DNA of 64,000 nucleotides from Bacillus sp. MM2020_4. Its GTDB lineage: Bacteria > Bacillota > Bacilli > Bacillales > Cytobacillaceae. The DNA lies in contig NZ_JAANMZ010000010.1 in assembly GCF_011250555.1 (NCBI RefSeq), positions 33,597 to 97,596 of the forward strand, written 5' to 3'. Both the position numbers and the translations under genes were made by a program. This document shows positions 8,840 through 17,781 of this stretch, piece by piece. The stretch's first letter is position 1. Each line of letters starts with the position of its first letter. Below the pieces are notes generated by a model that was given only the letters and a program-made list of their open reading frames with translations, searched no databases and had not been told where the DNA came from.

Positions 8840-9019
8840 TTGAAAAGGGTGGAAGGATTTTTAGTAAAAGTTTTGATTGTCCAGTTCCTCTTTCTCTTTT
8901 TATCACAGCTATTGTTTCATCAACTGGACATTTTTCCGCAAATTAAGCAACTGACTAAATATGAAGGGGTAAATGAAGATATTTTTACAGAAATTATTCA
9001 AACCTTTCAAGGTAAATAG
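8840..9019 (+). CDS. ypfB: small membrane protein YpfB (DUF5359)
   Basis: 59 residues starting at TTG 8840, chosen because GGGGTGAT lies just before it; a GTG at 8831 is an in-frame alternative. One membrane helix (FLVKVLIVQFLFLFLSQLLF) is followed by a short polar tail containing KYEGVNED, typical of YpfB. Function unknown. In B. subtilis the c-di-GMP receptor gene ypfA (motI) lies between ypeB and ypfB; no such gene is present here. Confidence 0.75.
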   Translation: MKRVEGFLVKVLIVQFLFLFLSQLLFHQLDIFPQIKQLTKYEGVNEDIFTEIIQTFQGK

Positions 9020-9050
9020 AAAAGCGCAAGTCCCTGGAGGAGGACATCTC

Positions 9051-9075
9051 TCAAATTCGAATAAGATGAATTTGA
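9051..9075. repeat. perfect 8-bp inverted repeat
   Basis: TCAAATTC and GAATTTGA flank a nine-base spacer, between ypfB and the following terminator. It could be an operator or extend the terminator structure. Confidence 0.4.
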
Positions 9076-9081
9076 TAATCA

Positions 9082-9108
9082 AAAAAGCAGGCTACCTGCT
9101 TTTTTTTA
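9082..9108 (+). terminator. terminator after ypfB
   Basis: AAAAAGCAGG and CCTGCTTTTT pair around CTA, followed by further T. Confidence 0.85.
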
Positions 9109-9148
9109 TTGATAAAATGCTAAAAATGGGAGGCATTTTATTAACTTA

Positions 9149-9157
9149 TGGTAAAAT
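9149..9157 (+). promoter_or_regulatory. extended -10 promoter for cmk
   Basis: TGGTAAAAT forms an extended -10 about 45 bases before the cmk start, after the ypfB terminator. No -35 match. Confidence 0.4.
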
Positions 9158-9202
9158 ATATAGTGACAGCTAATGAGACAAACTTTTGCTTTAGGAGGAT
9201 TT

Positions 9203-9877
9203 ATGGAAAAAAGATTATCAATCGCAATTGACGGACCTGCTGCAGCTGGGAAGAGCACAGTAGCAAAAATCGTGGCGGAAAAACTATCGTATGTATATAT
9301 AGATACGGGTGCGATGTACCGGGCATTAACATATAAGGCAATTGTTAACCAATTAAATCTTGATGAGGAAGTTGCACTCTTAGATACTCTGCTTTCAACT
9401 GATATCAAATTGTTGCCATCTAATAAAGGTCAGTTAGTCTATCTTGACAATAAAGATGTTACAAATGAGATTCGTTCATCAGAGGTTACCAATAATGTTT
9501 CCATCGTTTCTATCCATCAAAAGATTCGTGAAGAGATGGTTAGAAGGCAGCAAGCTTTTGCCACGGAAGGCGGCGTTGTGATGGATGGACGGGATATCGG
9601 AACACACGTATTACCAGATGCGGAAGTAAAGGTATTTTTACTTGCTAGTGTGGAGGAAAGGGCGGAAAGACGACATATAGAAAATCTGCAAAAAGGATTC
9701 CCATCTGATTTAGAAAAATTAAAAGAAGAAATAGCGCGAAGAGATAAAATCGACTCGGAAAGAGATATAGCTCCCTTGAAAAAAGCCGATGATGCTATTG
9801 AAATCGACACCACCTCATTGACCATTCCTGAAGTTGTAGAAAAAATTATGGCTCTGGTGCACGAAAGGATTGGTTAA
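9203..9877 (+). CDS. cmk: cytidylate kinase
   Basis: 224 residues, phosphorylates CMP/dCMP to the diphosphate with ATP. The P-loop GPAAAGKST is near residue 10; [11 protein letters not shown] and the MDGRDIGT signature (nucleotide binding) follow, as does the LID-region arginine run [11 protein letters not shown] set the start at the ATG after TTAGGAGG; translation from the ATG at 9173 would add ten residues without a ribosome site. It is the first gene of a cmk-plsC-ypfD block, as in B. subtilis. Confidence 0.95.
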   Translation: MEKRLSIAIDGPAAAGKSTVAKIVAEKLSYVYIDTGAMYRALTYKAIVNQLNLDEEVALLDTLLSTDIKLLPSNKGQLVYLDNKDVTNEIRSSEVTNNVSIVSIHQKIREEMVRRQQAFATEGGVVMDGRDIGTHVLPDAEVKVFLLASVEERAERRHIENLQKGFPSDLEKLKEEIARRDKIDSERDIAPLKKADDAIEIDTTSLTIPEVVEKIMALVHERIG

Positions 9878-9879
9878 GT

Positions 9880-10461
9880 GTGACGTTTTACGCATTTGCA
9901 AGGTCAGTCGTTTATACTATTTTTAAACCTTGGTATAGAATTGAAGCGATTGGAGTAGAAAATTTCCCTAAAGAGGGCGGTGTTTTACTTTGCTCTAATC
10001 ATATCCATAATTTTGATCCAATCGTGGTAGGAATTATGGCTCCTCGCCCCATTCACTATATGGCGAAGGAAGAGGTTTTCAATGTCCCTATTTTGGGAGG
10101 CATTGTTAGGAAATGTAATGCCTTTCCGGTAAAAAGGGGCTTAAGCGATCGGGAGGCACTCCGAACAGGCTTAAAGATTCTTAAAGAGGGTAACGTCTTC
10201 GGTCTTTTTCCTGAGGGGACTAGAAGTAAAACCGGAGAACTAGGGAAAGGTCTTTCAGGAGCAGGATTTTTTGCTTCCAGATCAGAAGCGCAGGTTGTTC
10301 CTTGTGCAGTTATTGGGCCTTATAAAAGTTTTAAGAAATTAAGAGTAGTTTATGGCAAACCAATTGATATGGACGAAATGAGAAAAACCAAAGCGTCTGC
10401 GGATCAGGTTACTGAATTGATTATGTCAGAAATTCATAAACTTATAAAAGAGCATCAATAG
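9880..10461 (+). CDS. plsC: 1-acyl-glycerol-3-phosphate acyltransferase
   Basis: 193 residues, starts at GTG two bases after cmk. The catalytic HX4D box is NHIHNFD (about residue 47) and the glycerol-phosphate-binding FPEGTRS box lies at about 111. It acylates lysophosphatidic acid to phosphatidic acid at the cytoplasmic membrane face. A 159-base gap separates it from ypfD. Confidence 0.92.
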   Translation: MTFYAFARSVVYTIFKPWYRIEAIGVENFPKEGGVLLCSNHIHNFDPIVVGIMAPRPIHYMAKEEVFNVPILGGIVRKCNAFPVKRGLSDREALRTGLKILKEGNVFGLFPEGTRSKTGELGKGLSGAGFFASRSEAQVVPCAVIGPYKSFKKLRVVYGKPIDMDEMRKTKASADQVTELIMSEIHKLIKEHQ

Positions 10462-10620
10462 GTTCTGCTTGACAAAATAGCCTATTTGTAAGAAGTTATT
10501 AAAAAGAGATTTTTTTTGAATATTCTCTGCAATTGATTTGTTTTATATGTGGTGTCTGCTGTGCTGCATACGCCAGATCATATATAGATTTTGGAGTAAA
10601 TGGATTAAGGAGGAATACAT

Positions 10621-11760
10621 ATGTCGGAAGAATTAAATCAAGTAGAAGTGAAGAACTTTGAAATTGGGGATAAAGTAACCGGACAAGTTACGAAGGTAGA
10701 AGAAAAACAGGTGCTTGTGGCTGTTCAAGGCAGTAAATTAGATGGGATAATCCCAATCAGTGAATTATCAAGCCTTCATATTGAAAAAGCATCCGATGCT
10801 GCTTCTGAAGGGGATGAGTTAGAGCTGGAAGTTGTAAAAGTTGAGGAAGAAGCACTTATCCTTTCAAAAAGGAAAGTTGATGCAGAAAAAGCCTGGGAGC
10901 ATCTAGAACAACAATTCCAAAATGGCGAAATCTTTGAAACGGAAGTAAAGGACGTTGTTAAAGGCGGCCTTGTTGTGGATCTTGGAGTCCGTGGATTTGT
11001 TCCGGCTTCCCTTGTAGAAGCACATTTTGTCGAGGATTTTAGCGATTACAAAGGACGTACACTCTCCTTTAAAATTGTTGAACTTGATAAAGAAAAGAAC
11101 CGCTTAATCCTTTCACATCGTGCAGTTGTGGAGCAAGAAAAGGGAAAACAAAAACAAAATATTCTTGGTGCACTTAAAGTGGGTCAAGTAATCGATGGGA
11201 CAGTCCAAAGAATTACAGACTTTGGTGCATTTGTTGATATTGGCGGCATTGACGGTCTAGTGCACATATCACAATTATCCTATGAACATGTGGAAAAACC
11301 AACAGATGTAGTTCAAGAAGGGCAACAGGTTCAAGTAAAGGTATTAAGTGTTGACCGTGATAATGAAAGAATTTCTTTATCAATAAAAGAAACACTACCT
11401 GGGCCATGGTCCAATATTTCTGAAAAGGCACCAAAAGGCAGTATTTTAGATGGGAAAGTAAAAAGATTAGTCTCATATGGTGCATTTGTAGAAGTTTTCC
11501 CTGGTGTAGAAGGTCTTGTTCATATTTCTCAAATTGCTCATAAACACATTGGAACACCGCATGAGGTTCTAAAAGAAGGGCAAGATGTTAAGGTAAAGGT
11601 ACTTGATGCTAACGAACAAGATCAGCGATTATCATTAAGCATTAAAGAATTGCTTGAGAAAGAGGACGATGGGAACTTCGATTATGAGCTTCCGGAGGAA
11701 TCAAAAGGCTTTCAGCTTGGTGAGGTTATTGGCGATAAGTTAAAGAATCTAAGAAAATAA
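10621..11760 (+). CDS. ypfD: four-S1-domain protein YpfD (ribosomal S1 homologue)
   Basis: 379 residues with four S1 RNA-binding repeats, roughly 16-83, 101-168, 186-254 and 271-338; the last two are the best preserved and share the pattern [21 protein letters not shown]. Gram-negative S1 has six repeats; this shorter Bacillus form is not an essential ribosomal protein. Strong RBS AAGGAGGAATACAT. The fni gene starts immediately behind it. Confidence 0.92.
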   Translation: MSEELNQVEVKNFEIGDKVTGQVTKVEEKQVLVAVQGSKLDGIIPISELSSLHIEKASDAASEGDELELEVVKVEEEALILSKRKVDAEKAWEHLEQQFQNGEIFETEVKDVVKGGLVVDLGVRGFVPASLVEAHFVEDFSDYKGRTLSFKIVELDKEKNRLILSHRAVVEQEKGKQKQNILGALKVGQVIDGTVQRITDFGAFVDIGGIDGLVHISQLSYEHVEKPTDVVQEGQQVQVKVLSVDRDNERISLSIKETLPGPWSNISEKAPKGSILDGKVKRLVSYGAFVEVFPGVEGLVHISQIAHKHIGTPHEVLKEGQDVKVKVLDANEQDQRLSLSIKELLEKEDDGNFDYELPEESKGFQLGEVIGDKLKNLRK

Positions 11761-11771
11761 TGGTGATTTTT

Positions 11772-12830
11772 GTGTCTAGATCTGAACGAAAATGGGATCA
11801 CATTCGCTTTGCTTTACAAAAAAGGGAAAACAATTCATCTGTTTTCGAAGAAATCAAATTTATTCATCAAAGCTTACCGAATATCAGTGTGAATGATGTT
11901 CGGCTAGACCACTCAATTGGCGAACTTTCTTTAAGTTCGCCAATTTTTATCAATGCAATGACAGGTGGTGGCGGTGAAAAAACCTATCAAATTAATAAAG
12001 AATTAGCAATTGCTGCAAAAAATACCGGGCTAGCGATGGCTGTTGGTTCACAAATGTCTGCTTTAAAGGATAAGGGTGAGCGATATACGTATGAGGTGGT
12101 TCGAAAAGAGAACCCCAAAGGGATTATAGTAGCTAATTTAGGTAGCGAGGCAACAGCGGATCATGCCAAAAGGGCGATCGATATGATTGCGGCTAATGCC
12201 CTGCAAATACATTTAAATGTCATACAAGAACTGACCATGCCCGAGGGTGATCGGAATTTTACCAATGCCTTAAAAAGAATTGAGAATCTTGTCAATGCTG
12301 TGGATGTTCCTGTCATTGTCAAGGAAGTAGGCTTTGGCATGGCAAAGGAAACAGTTGAGACCCTTTCATCAGTGGGTGTTACTGCCGTAGATGTTGGCGG
12401 ATCCGGAGGGACTAATTTTGCGGAAATTGAAAATAAACGTCGAGAAAGGACGCTTTCCTTTTTTAATGAATGGGGTATCCCGACGCCCATCTCTATCATC
12501 GAAGCAGTATGTGAATCCGAAAATATCTTTGTCATTGGCTCCGGTGGGTTTTTAACAGGACTAGACATTGCAAAGGGGATTGCACTGGGGGCAAATGGGA
12601 TTGGCATGGCAGGATTCTTCTTGCGGATTCTTGTTGAAAAAGGGCTAGAGGCGTTAGAGAAAGAAATCGAAACACTCCACAATGAATTAGTTTTTATCAT
12701 GACTTCATTAGGAGCTAAAACCATTTCTGATTTACAAAATGCTCCACTTATCATCTCCGGTAAAACATTCCATTGGTTGAATCAAAGAGGAATCGATACA
12801 AAACGATATAGCCAGCGCAGGATAAAATAA
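11772..12830 (+). CDS. fni: type 2 isopentenyl-diphosphate isomerase
   Basis: 352 residues from the GTG at 11772, chosen for the GGTGAT ahead of it; an ATG at 11760 overlapping the ypfD stop would add four residues. This FMN- and NADPH-dependent enzyme interconverts IPP and DMAPP. Visible are INAMTGGGG (flavin site), the QIHLNVIQE segment holding catalytic Gln and Glu metal ligands, and the GGSGGTNF phosphate loop. It supplies isoprenoid precursors for hepS/hepT. A terminator ends the unit. Confidence 0.93.
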   Translation: MSRSERKWDHIRFALQKRENNSSVFEEIKFIHQSLPNISVNDVRLDHSIGELSLSSPIFINAMTGGGGEKTYQINKELAIAAKNTGLAMAVGSQMSALKDKGERYTYEVVRKENPKGIIVANLGSEATADHAKRAIDMIAANALQIHLNVIQELTMPEGDRNFTNALKRIENLVNAVDVPVIVKEVGFGMAKETVETLSSVGVTAVDVGGSGGTNFAEIENKRRERTLSFFNEWGIPTPISIIEAVCESENIFVIGSGGFLTGLDIAKGIALGANGIGMAGFFLRILVEKGLEALEKEIETLHNELVFIMTSLGAKTISDLQNAPLIISGKTFHWLNQRGIDTKRYSQRRIK

Positions 12831-12856
12831 AGCTCTCGCATCCGCGAGAGCTTTTT
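12829..12856. terminator. terminator between fni and ypzI
   Basis: AAAGCTCTCGC and GCGAGAGCTTT form an eleven-pair stem with a four-base loop; A and T runs on the two sides let it serve both converging genes. Confidence 0.9.
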
Positions 12857-12868
12857 CATTGTCTGTGT

Positions 12869-13009
12869 TTATCTTTTACCATCATTCAAACCCCGTGCCT
12901 CTTCAGGGCTTGATAGCTTGGTCGCACCTGGATAGTGCAACGCCTGATTACGGTCTGACTCCACTCTTCCACTAGCTTTTAACTTTTTTTCTTGGCGGTC
13001 TCTTCCCAT
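12869..13009 (-). CDS. ypzI: YpzI family small protein
   Basis: 46 residues on the minus strand, found by reading the fni-yphA gap. The start is preceded by AGGAGGTG. The sequence begins MGRDRQEKKLKASGRVESDR and contains NQALHYPGATKL and SPEEARGLND, matching the YpzI pattern I know from Bacillus. Very polar, no membrane segment. Function unknown; YpzI is a small protein associated with spore formers. Confidence 0.82.
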   Translation of the reverse strand: MGRDRQEKKLKASGRVESDRNQALHYPGATKLSSPEEARGLNDGKR

Positions 13010-13117
13010 TCATCCACACCTCCTCTTAATAAGATGATTCACATTGGAAATATTATTCAAAGAAGTATGAAAGTACATAAAGATTACCAATAATGTTGAT
13101 AATAGGAGGTGAATGGA

Positions 13118-13726
13118 ATGGAAGGCACCATGTTTTATTGGATTTCTTGGTCATTTTGGGTATTCCTTACATTTGTTCAAAATAAGAAAAGTCCATATCG
13201 ATTAAAACTCTCAGCTATCATTCTCATCTTGCTGTATTTGTCAAATTTTCATTTTAAGGCGGGGAGCTTTGAAATAAGGGCGAGTGGTGTATTTTTATTA
13301 ATGACATCTTATTTCTTTTTAAGCAAGGAAAAACGAGGAGCAATCATCTACTATTTTATTTGTTCATTAATCGTTTCCATCGCCTATGTAACCTTTCATT
13401 TATTTGAAATCTTTGATCCTATTTGGATCATTTTTAAGAAGGAATGGATGATGGGAATTGTTTTTGGGTACCTTGCCATCCTTTTGCAAAAAACATTAAA
13501 AGGACGATTGCTGATTATCATAATCGGCACCATGCAGGGTGAGTTTTTATATGCATTTATCCTAAATAAGTTTCCCTTTCCATATCCAATTGGAGCATTT
13601 GAGTATTTAGATGTTTGTGCCTTACTTGTTGTGTTGCTCGTTGGATGGAGCTTTTTAGAAAATGCAGGAAGTATATTCCAAAGTCATTTTCACTTTTTTG
13701 AAAAAGGAAAGCAAAAATCTACCTGA
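13118..13726 (+). CDS. yphA: membrane protein YphA
   Basis: 202 residues with about six hydrophobic helices, starting at the ATG after ATAGGAGGTG. It sits between fni/ypzI and der like yphA in B. subtilis. No enzymatic motif is visible; function unknown. Several aromatic- and Lys-rich loops (KKEWMMG, KTLKGR) alternate with the helices, as in small integral membrane proteins. Confidence 0.75.
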   Translation: MEGTMFYWISWSFWVFLTFVQNKKSPYRLKLSAIILILLYLSNFHFKAGSFEIRASGVFLLMTSYFFLSKEKRGAIIYYFICSLIVSIAYVTFHLFEIFDPIWIIFKKEWMMGIVFGYLAILLQKTLKGRLLIIIIGTMQGEFLYAFILNKFPFPYPIGAFEYLDVCALLVVLLVGWSFLENAGSIFQSHFHFFEKGKQKST

Positions 13727-13788
13727 AAAAACTCTTATGAGGTTTCCATTGCGGGAAAGGGTTAACATTGATAAAATAATAAAGTTAG

Positions 13789-13816
13789 GCCCTTCTAGAT
13801 GACAGAAGGGTTTCTT
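13789..13816 (+). terminator. terminator before der
   Basis: CCCTTCT and AGAAGGG pair around seven bases, followed by TTTCTTT. Confidence 0.65.
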
Positions 13817-13892
13817 TACTTAATAAGAACTTATGGATGATTTGCTAACATGACAATAAATTTTTTTAATATAAGAAAGGATGGCGATCAGA

Positions 13893-15203
13893 ATGGTAAA
13901 ACCAGTTATTGCCATTGTAGGGCGTCCCAACGTTGGAAAATCAACGATTTTTAATCGAATTGCCGGTGAACGTATTTCCATAGTTGAAGATATTCCTGGG
14001 GTAACAAGAGATCGTATTTATAGTTCAGGTGAGTGGTTGACACATGAATTTAATATTATCGATACAGGTGGAATTGATATTGGCGATGAGCCGTTTCTAG
14101 AACAAATTCGTCAGCAGGCAGAAGTGGCGATTGATGAGGCAGATGTGATTATTTTCTTAACAAATGGTCGCGAAGGAGTAACTGCCGCAGATGAAGAAGT
14201 AGCAAAAATATTATATAAATCGAAAAAGCCGATTGTGTTGGGGGTTAATAAGATCGACAACCCCGAAATGCGCGAACTAATTTATGATTTTTATGCACTT
14301 GGTTTTGGTGAACCCATTCCTATTTCTGGTTCTCATGGACTGGGTCTTGGCGATTTATTGGACGAGGCAGCAAAACACTTTCCAAAAAACAAACAATTGG
14401 ATTATGATGACGATGTGATCAAGTTTTCTTTAATTGGTCGGCCAAATGTCGGAAAGTCATCACTAGTTAATGCTATTTTGGGTGAAGATCGAGTAATCGT
14501 CAGCGATATTGCCGGTACAACTCGTGATGCCGTCGATTCCCCATATACGTATAATGGTGAAAAATATGTCATTATCGATACCGCAGGAATTAGAAAAAAG
14601 GGCAAAGTGTATGAAACGACTGAAAAATATAGTGTTCTCCGTGCGCTGAGAGCGATTGAACGTTCTGATGTTGTTCTTGTGGTTATTAACGCAGAAGAGG
14701 GAATCATTGAGCAGGACAAGAAGATTGCCGGTTATGCCCACGAGGCGGGGCGTGCCGTTGTTATCGTGGTCAATAAATGGGATGCGATAGATAAAGATGA
14801 GAAGACGATGAAAGAGCTTGAACAAAAGATAAGGGAACATTTCCTATTTCTAAGTTATGCGCCAATCGTGTTTTTATCAGCTAAAACGAAAAAACGAATC
14901 CATACCCTGCTGCCAATGATCAATACCGCAAGTGAAAATCACTCTATGCGGGTTGAAACAAGTGTGTTAAATGATGTGATTATGGACGCAATTGCTATGA
15001 ATCCAACTCCGACAGACAAAGGGAAACGTTTGAAAATTTACTATGCTACCCAAGTGGCCATCAAACCTCCAACATTTGTGGTCTTTGTCAATGAACCTGA
15101 ATTAATGCATTTTTCCTATGAGCGCTTTCTAGAAAATCGAATTAGAGACGCCTTTGGATTCGAGGGAACCCCTATCAAAATTTATGCGAGAGAAAGAAAA
15201 TAA
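13893..15203 (+). CDS. der: ribosome-assembly GTPase Der (EngA)
   Basis: 436 residues. Two tandem GTPase domains each start with GRPNVGKS (about residues 9 and 182), and each has its own DTGG/DTAG and NKxD (NKID, NKWD) motifs; a KH-like domain fills the C-terminal 80 residues. Der matures the 50S subunit and is essential. I start at [10 protein letters not shown] by analogy with the family, although an in-frame ATG four codons upstream (13881) is closer to the AAGAAAGG ribosome site. gpsA follows 22 bases behind. Confidence 0.95.
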   Translation: MVKPVIAIVGRPNVGKSTIFNRIAGERISIVEDIPGVTRDRIYSSGEWLTHEFNIIDTGGIDIGDEPFLEQIRQQAEVAIDEADVIIFLTNGREGVTAADEEVAKILYKSKKPIVLGVNKIDNPEMRELIYDFYALGFGEPIPISGSHGLGLGDLLDEAAKHFPKNKQLDYDDDVIKFSLIGRPNVGKSSLVNAILGEDRVIVSDIAGTTRDAVDSPYTYNGEKYVIIDTAGIRKKGKVYETTEKYSVLRALRAIERSDVVLVVINAEEGIIEQDKKIAGYAHEAGRAVVIVVNKWDAIDKDEKTMKELEQKIREHFLFLSYAPIVFLSAKTKKRIHTLLPMINTASENHSMRVETSVLNDVIMDAIAMNPTPTDKGKRLKIYYATQVAIKPPTFVVFVNEPELMHFSYERFLENRIRDAFGFEGTPIKIYARERK

Positions 15204-15225
15204 AGATAAGGCGGGTGTATATTTC

Positions 15226-16281
15226 ATGCAGGATAAAAAAGCAGCCATAGCAGTTGTAGGTGCTGGGAGCTGGGGAACAGCGCTGGCAATTGTGCTGGCG
15301 GATAATGCACACGAAGTTCGATTATGGAGTCATAATGAAGACCAGGTGAAGGAAATCAATGAATTTCACACGAACAAAAAATATTTACCTGAAATTGCAC
15401 TACCGGAATTAATTGTCGGCTATGCTTCTTTAAGTGATGCTATTGTGGGAGTGGAAACGGTTATCTTAGCGGTTCCGACAAAGGCTATCCGTGAAGTTCT
15501 TGGGAAAATCCGTGCCGTACAAGCAGGCCCTATCACGATTGCCCATGTAAGTAAAGGAATTGAGCCTGATACTCTTTTACGCATCACGGAAATGATTAAG
15601 GAAGAAATACCGAAAGAACTCTTAAAAGATGTTGTTGTCCTTTCAGGCCCAAGTCATGCTGAAGAAGTTAGCCTTAGGCATCCAACAACGGTAACAGTCG
15701 CTTCTGAAAATATGGAAGCTGCTGTAAAAATTCAAGATTTATTTATCAACCACAATTTTCGGGTATACACGAATTCTGATGTAATCGGAGTTGAAATTGG
15801 TGGTGCCTTAAAGAATATCATTGCTTTAGCAGCTGGCATTACGGATGGACTTGGCTATGGTGATAACGCCAAGGCAGCGTTGATGACCCGAGGATTAGCG
15901 GAAATTGCCCGTCTTGGGACAAAAATGGGCGCCAATCCGCTAACATTTTCCGGATTAACTGGAATAGGTGATTTAATTGTTACCTGTACAAGCGTTCATT
16001 CAAGGAACTGGAGAGCCGGTAATTTGCTTGGTAAGGGACAAACACTTGATGAAGTACTTGCTAACATGGGAATGGTTGTTGAGGGGGTCAGAACAACGAA
16101 AGCGGCCTATCAATTAGCTGAAAAATATGATGTCAATATGCCCATAACCACTGCACTTTATAATGTTTTATTTAACGGTAAAAATCCGAAGGATGCCGTG
16201 GATGTGTTAATGGCTCGTGGCAAAACACACGAGATGGAAGATTTAGTAAATATTTTGGATGAAAAATATACTGAAGACTAA
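15226..16281 (+). CDS. gpsA: NAD(P)-dependent glycerol-3-phosphate dehydrogenase
   Basis: 351 residues, converts dihydroxyacetone phosphate to sn-glycerol-3-phosphate for phospholipid synthesis, feeding plsC-type acylation. N-terminal NAD fold [10 protein letters not shown] (about 11-20), catalytic Lys in [13 protein letters not shown] and the SGPSHAEE motif. The start is the ATG after AAGGCGGGTG; a longer frame reading back into der has no ribosome site. Hairpins follow in the long gap to yphE. Confidence 0.95.
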   Translation: MQDKKAAIAVVGAGSWGTALAIVLADNAHEVRLWSHNEDQVKEINEFHTNKKYLPEIALPELIVGYASLSDAIVGVETVILAVPTKAIREVLGKIRAVQAGPITIAHVSKGIEPDTLLRITEMIKEEIPKELLKDVVVLSGPSHAEEVSLRHPTTVTVASENMEAAVKIQDLFINHNFRVYTNSDVIGVEIGGALKNIIALAAGITDGLGYGDNAKAALMTRGLAEIARLGTKMGANPLTFSGLTGIGDLIVTCTSVHSRNWRAGNLLGKGQTLDEVLANMGMVVEGVRTTKAAYQLAEKYDVNMPITTALYNVLFNGKNPKDAVDVLMARGKTHEMEDLVNILDEKYTED

Positions 16282-16303
16282 AATATGCCTTTTCATGATT
16301 AAA

Positions 16304-16371
16304 TTAGGCGTTCTCCTGACGCGCTTTTTATCTTTGCTGCATACAATGCAACGAAGCATCCTGTTAGGATG
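16304..16371 (+). terminator. cluster of hairpins after gpsA, probable terminator
   Basis: AGGCGT/ACGC(G)CT followed by TTTTTAT is a likely weak terminator (16306-16330). It is followed by two more small perfect stems: TGCAT/ATGCA (16338-16350) and CATCC/GGATG (16357-16371). Confidence 0.45.
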
Positions 16372-16403
16372 ACGCTGGAGATTGGGTTATTTAGTCTAAT
16401 GAT

Positions 16404-16444
16404 CTGAAGTAGAGAATTCGCCCCTCTTTACTTCAGTTTTTTTT
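16404..16444 (+). terminator. intrinsic terminator between gpsA and yphE
   Basis: CTGAAGTAGAG and CTCTTTACTTCAG pair, with a run of eight T after the stem. Confidence 0.8.
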
Positions 16445-16466
16445 GTTGAGATAATAAACATCGACT

Positions 16467-16517
16467 TTGAGATTTGTCCAGCTATTGCGCCCCAACAGCT
16501 AGTGACTTCGCACTTCT
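16467..16517. repeat. dispersed intergenic repeat, copy 1
   Basis: This segment aligns over about 50 bases with 37871-37922. Shared blocks are TTGTCCAGCT, GCGCC, GCTAGTG and ACTTCGC; the AGCT-GCGCC-AGCT core is an imperfect inverted repeat. It lies just where the -35 region of the yphE promoter would be. Confidence 0.6.
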
Positions 16518-16519
16518 TG

Positions 16520-16528
16520 TGCTATAAT
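16520..16528 (+). promoter_or_regulatory. extended -10 promoter for yphE-yphF
   Basis: TGCTATAAT, a perfect extended -10, 26 bases before the yphE start. Confidence 0.55.
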
Positions 16529-16554
16529 AGCAGTCGGAAAAGGGGGAATGAAGT

Positions 16555-16740
16555 TTGTCGCCAGGTATGATAAAAATGTGGATATCGGTTGCCGGTATGG
16601 CGCTTATGTTTCTTGCCATTATAACGATTTATTTTAGCAGGTATAAGTTAAGAGGGGTTCTTCGGGTTATCACAGCGATCATTGCATATGTATTTTTGAT
16701 TGTTGCCGGATTGAGCCTATTGATTGTATTCCTCGGTTAA
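16555..16740 (+). CDS. yphE: small membrane protein YphE (DUF2768)
   Basis: 61 residues with two hydrophobic helices (about 8-26 and 36-59) joined by SRYKLRGVLR. TTG start behind AGGGGGAATG. Gene order gpsA-yphE-yphF-spoIVA is that of B. subtilis. Function unknown. Confidence 0.78.
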   Translation: MSPGMIKMWISVAGMALMFLAIITIYFSRYKLRGVLRVITAIIAYVFLIVAGLSLLIVFLG

Positions 16741-16772
16741 CGGGATTAATTACATAGATAAAAGGTGATTTT

Positions 16773-17483
16773 ATGAAAAAAAAATGGCTGGGCTATTTTC
16801 TAGTTGTAACCGTTATGCTATTGTCCGGATGTATGTACCCAAAAGAAGATTTAGCACAGAATCAAACCCCTTATAAAGATCAAATCCAAGCAGTCCAAAC
16901 AGCTGTTGATGATTTTAAAAAGGACAATGATGGCATCCTGCCAATTAAAACAAGGGATGCGAATACACCAATCTTTCAGAAATATCCGATTGAATTTAAA
17001 AAGATCGCTCCACAATATATGTCTGAACCGCCGGGAAATGCTTTTGAAAGCGGGGGGGTATTTCAATACGTCCTCGTTGATGTGGAGACGAATCCAACCG
17101 TTAAATTATTTGACTTACGGATGACTGATACCATTCGTGATATTAAATTAAGAATAAAATCGAACGGGTTTCCTCCTTATAAAAAACAGATTGCTAAAAA
17201 TGTATTTTCACTAGATTATAAACAATTAGGGTATGAGAAGCCACCATATGTTGTTAGCCCATATACAAATCAGAACCTCTCATTGGTTGTATCGGGCGAC
17301 GCTGAAATATACGTGGATTACCGGCCAGATCTTTATCAGGCACTTAAGGACACGAACGCAAATCTGAATCCGGGCGAAGATATTCGTTCCATTTTAGTGG
17401 AGGATTCAATGTTTGTTCCGGCATATTCATTGCCTTACACAGTCGATTCAAAAAGCAAAGAGCCTGTATTTTTAGAAGAATAG
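16773..17483 (+). CDS. yphF: lipoprotein YphF
   Basis: 236 residues with a lipoprotein signal: KKKWLG, a hydrophobic core and the lipobox LLSGC, so the mature protein begins at Cys20 and is tethered to the outer face of the membrane. The rest is soluble, with a helical segment (DQIQAVQTAVDDFKKDND) and no catalytic motif that I recognise. It lies 32 bases behind yphE and ahead of the sporulation gene spoIVA; its role is unknown. Confidence 0.8.
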   Translation: MKKKWLGYFLVVTVMLLSGCMYPKEDLAQNQTPYKDQIQAVQTAVDDFKKDNDGILPIKTRDANTPIFQKYPIEFKKIAPQYMSEPPGNAFESGGVFQYVLVDVETNPTVKLFDLRMTDTIRDIKLRIKSNGFPPYKKQIAKNVFSLDYKQLGYEKPPYVVSPYTNQNLSLVVSGDAEIYVDYRPDLYQALKDTNANLNPGEDIRSILVEDSMFVPAYSLPYTVDSKSKEPVFLEE

Positions 17484-17487
17484 TCAT

Positions 17488-17530
17488 AACCCTTCTCCAC
17501 AGAAATATATTGTAGGAGAAGGGTTTTTTT
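17488..17530 (+). terminator. terminator after yphF
   Basis: AACCCTTCTCC and GGAGAAGGGTT form an eleven-pair stem, then seven T. The following 250 bases to spoIVA hold only its likely promoter. Confidence 0.88.
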
Positions 17531-17682
17531 ATGTGGAAAAATAAAATCGTGGTATTGGCCTTTATGGGCTAATATTCGTGACTATGGTTAGAAACCCTCC
17601 ATAAAATTAAATGTTCAGCGAAATACAGATAAGCATGCACCAGGTGAATTTATGGTAAGGAGGTAAAAATTTTAGAAAAGTG

Positions 17683-17712
17683 TCATAACTAGATAGGACA
17701 ACGTCATAAATA
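17683..17712 (+). promoter_or_regulatory. possible sigma-E promoter for spoIVA
   Basis: TCATAAC, 15 bases, CATAAATA partly matches the sigma-E -35 (ATA-rich) and -10 (CATAnnnT) elements. spoIVA is a mother-cell sigma-E gene in B. subtilis. The match is modest. Confidence 0.35.
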
Positions 17713-17781
17713 TATACTGTCCAAAAATACCTAAAATGGATGATATTATCCCACTTTACTCTATGATCGGGAGGGGATCAC

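Noticed and set aside
8764..8946. 60-codon plus-strand frame after ypeB
   Set aside because: Starts in the ypeB terminator and overlaps ypfB in another frame; ypfB has the better ribosome site and a recognised sequence.
12161..12754. 197-codon open frame on the minus strand
   Set aside because: Lies wholly within fni on the other strand, has no ribosome site and a Ser/Pro-rich composition typical of antisense frames.
17555..17680. AAGGAGGTAA ribosome-site-like sequence before spoIVA
   Set aside because: No start codon or open frame follows at a suitable distance.
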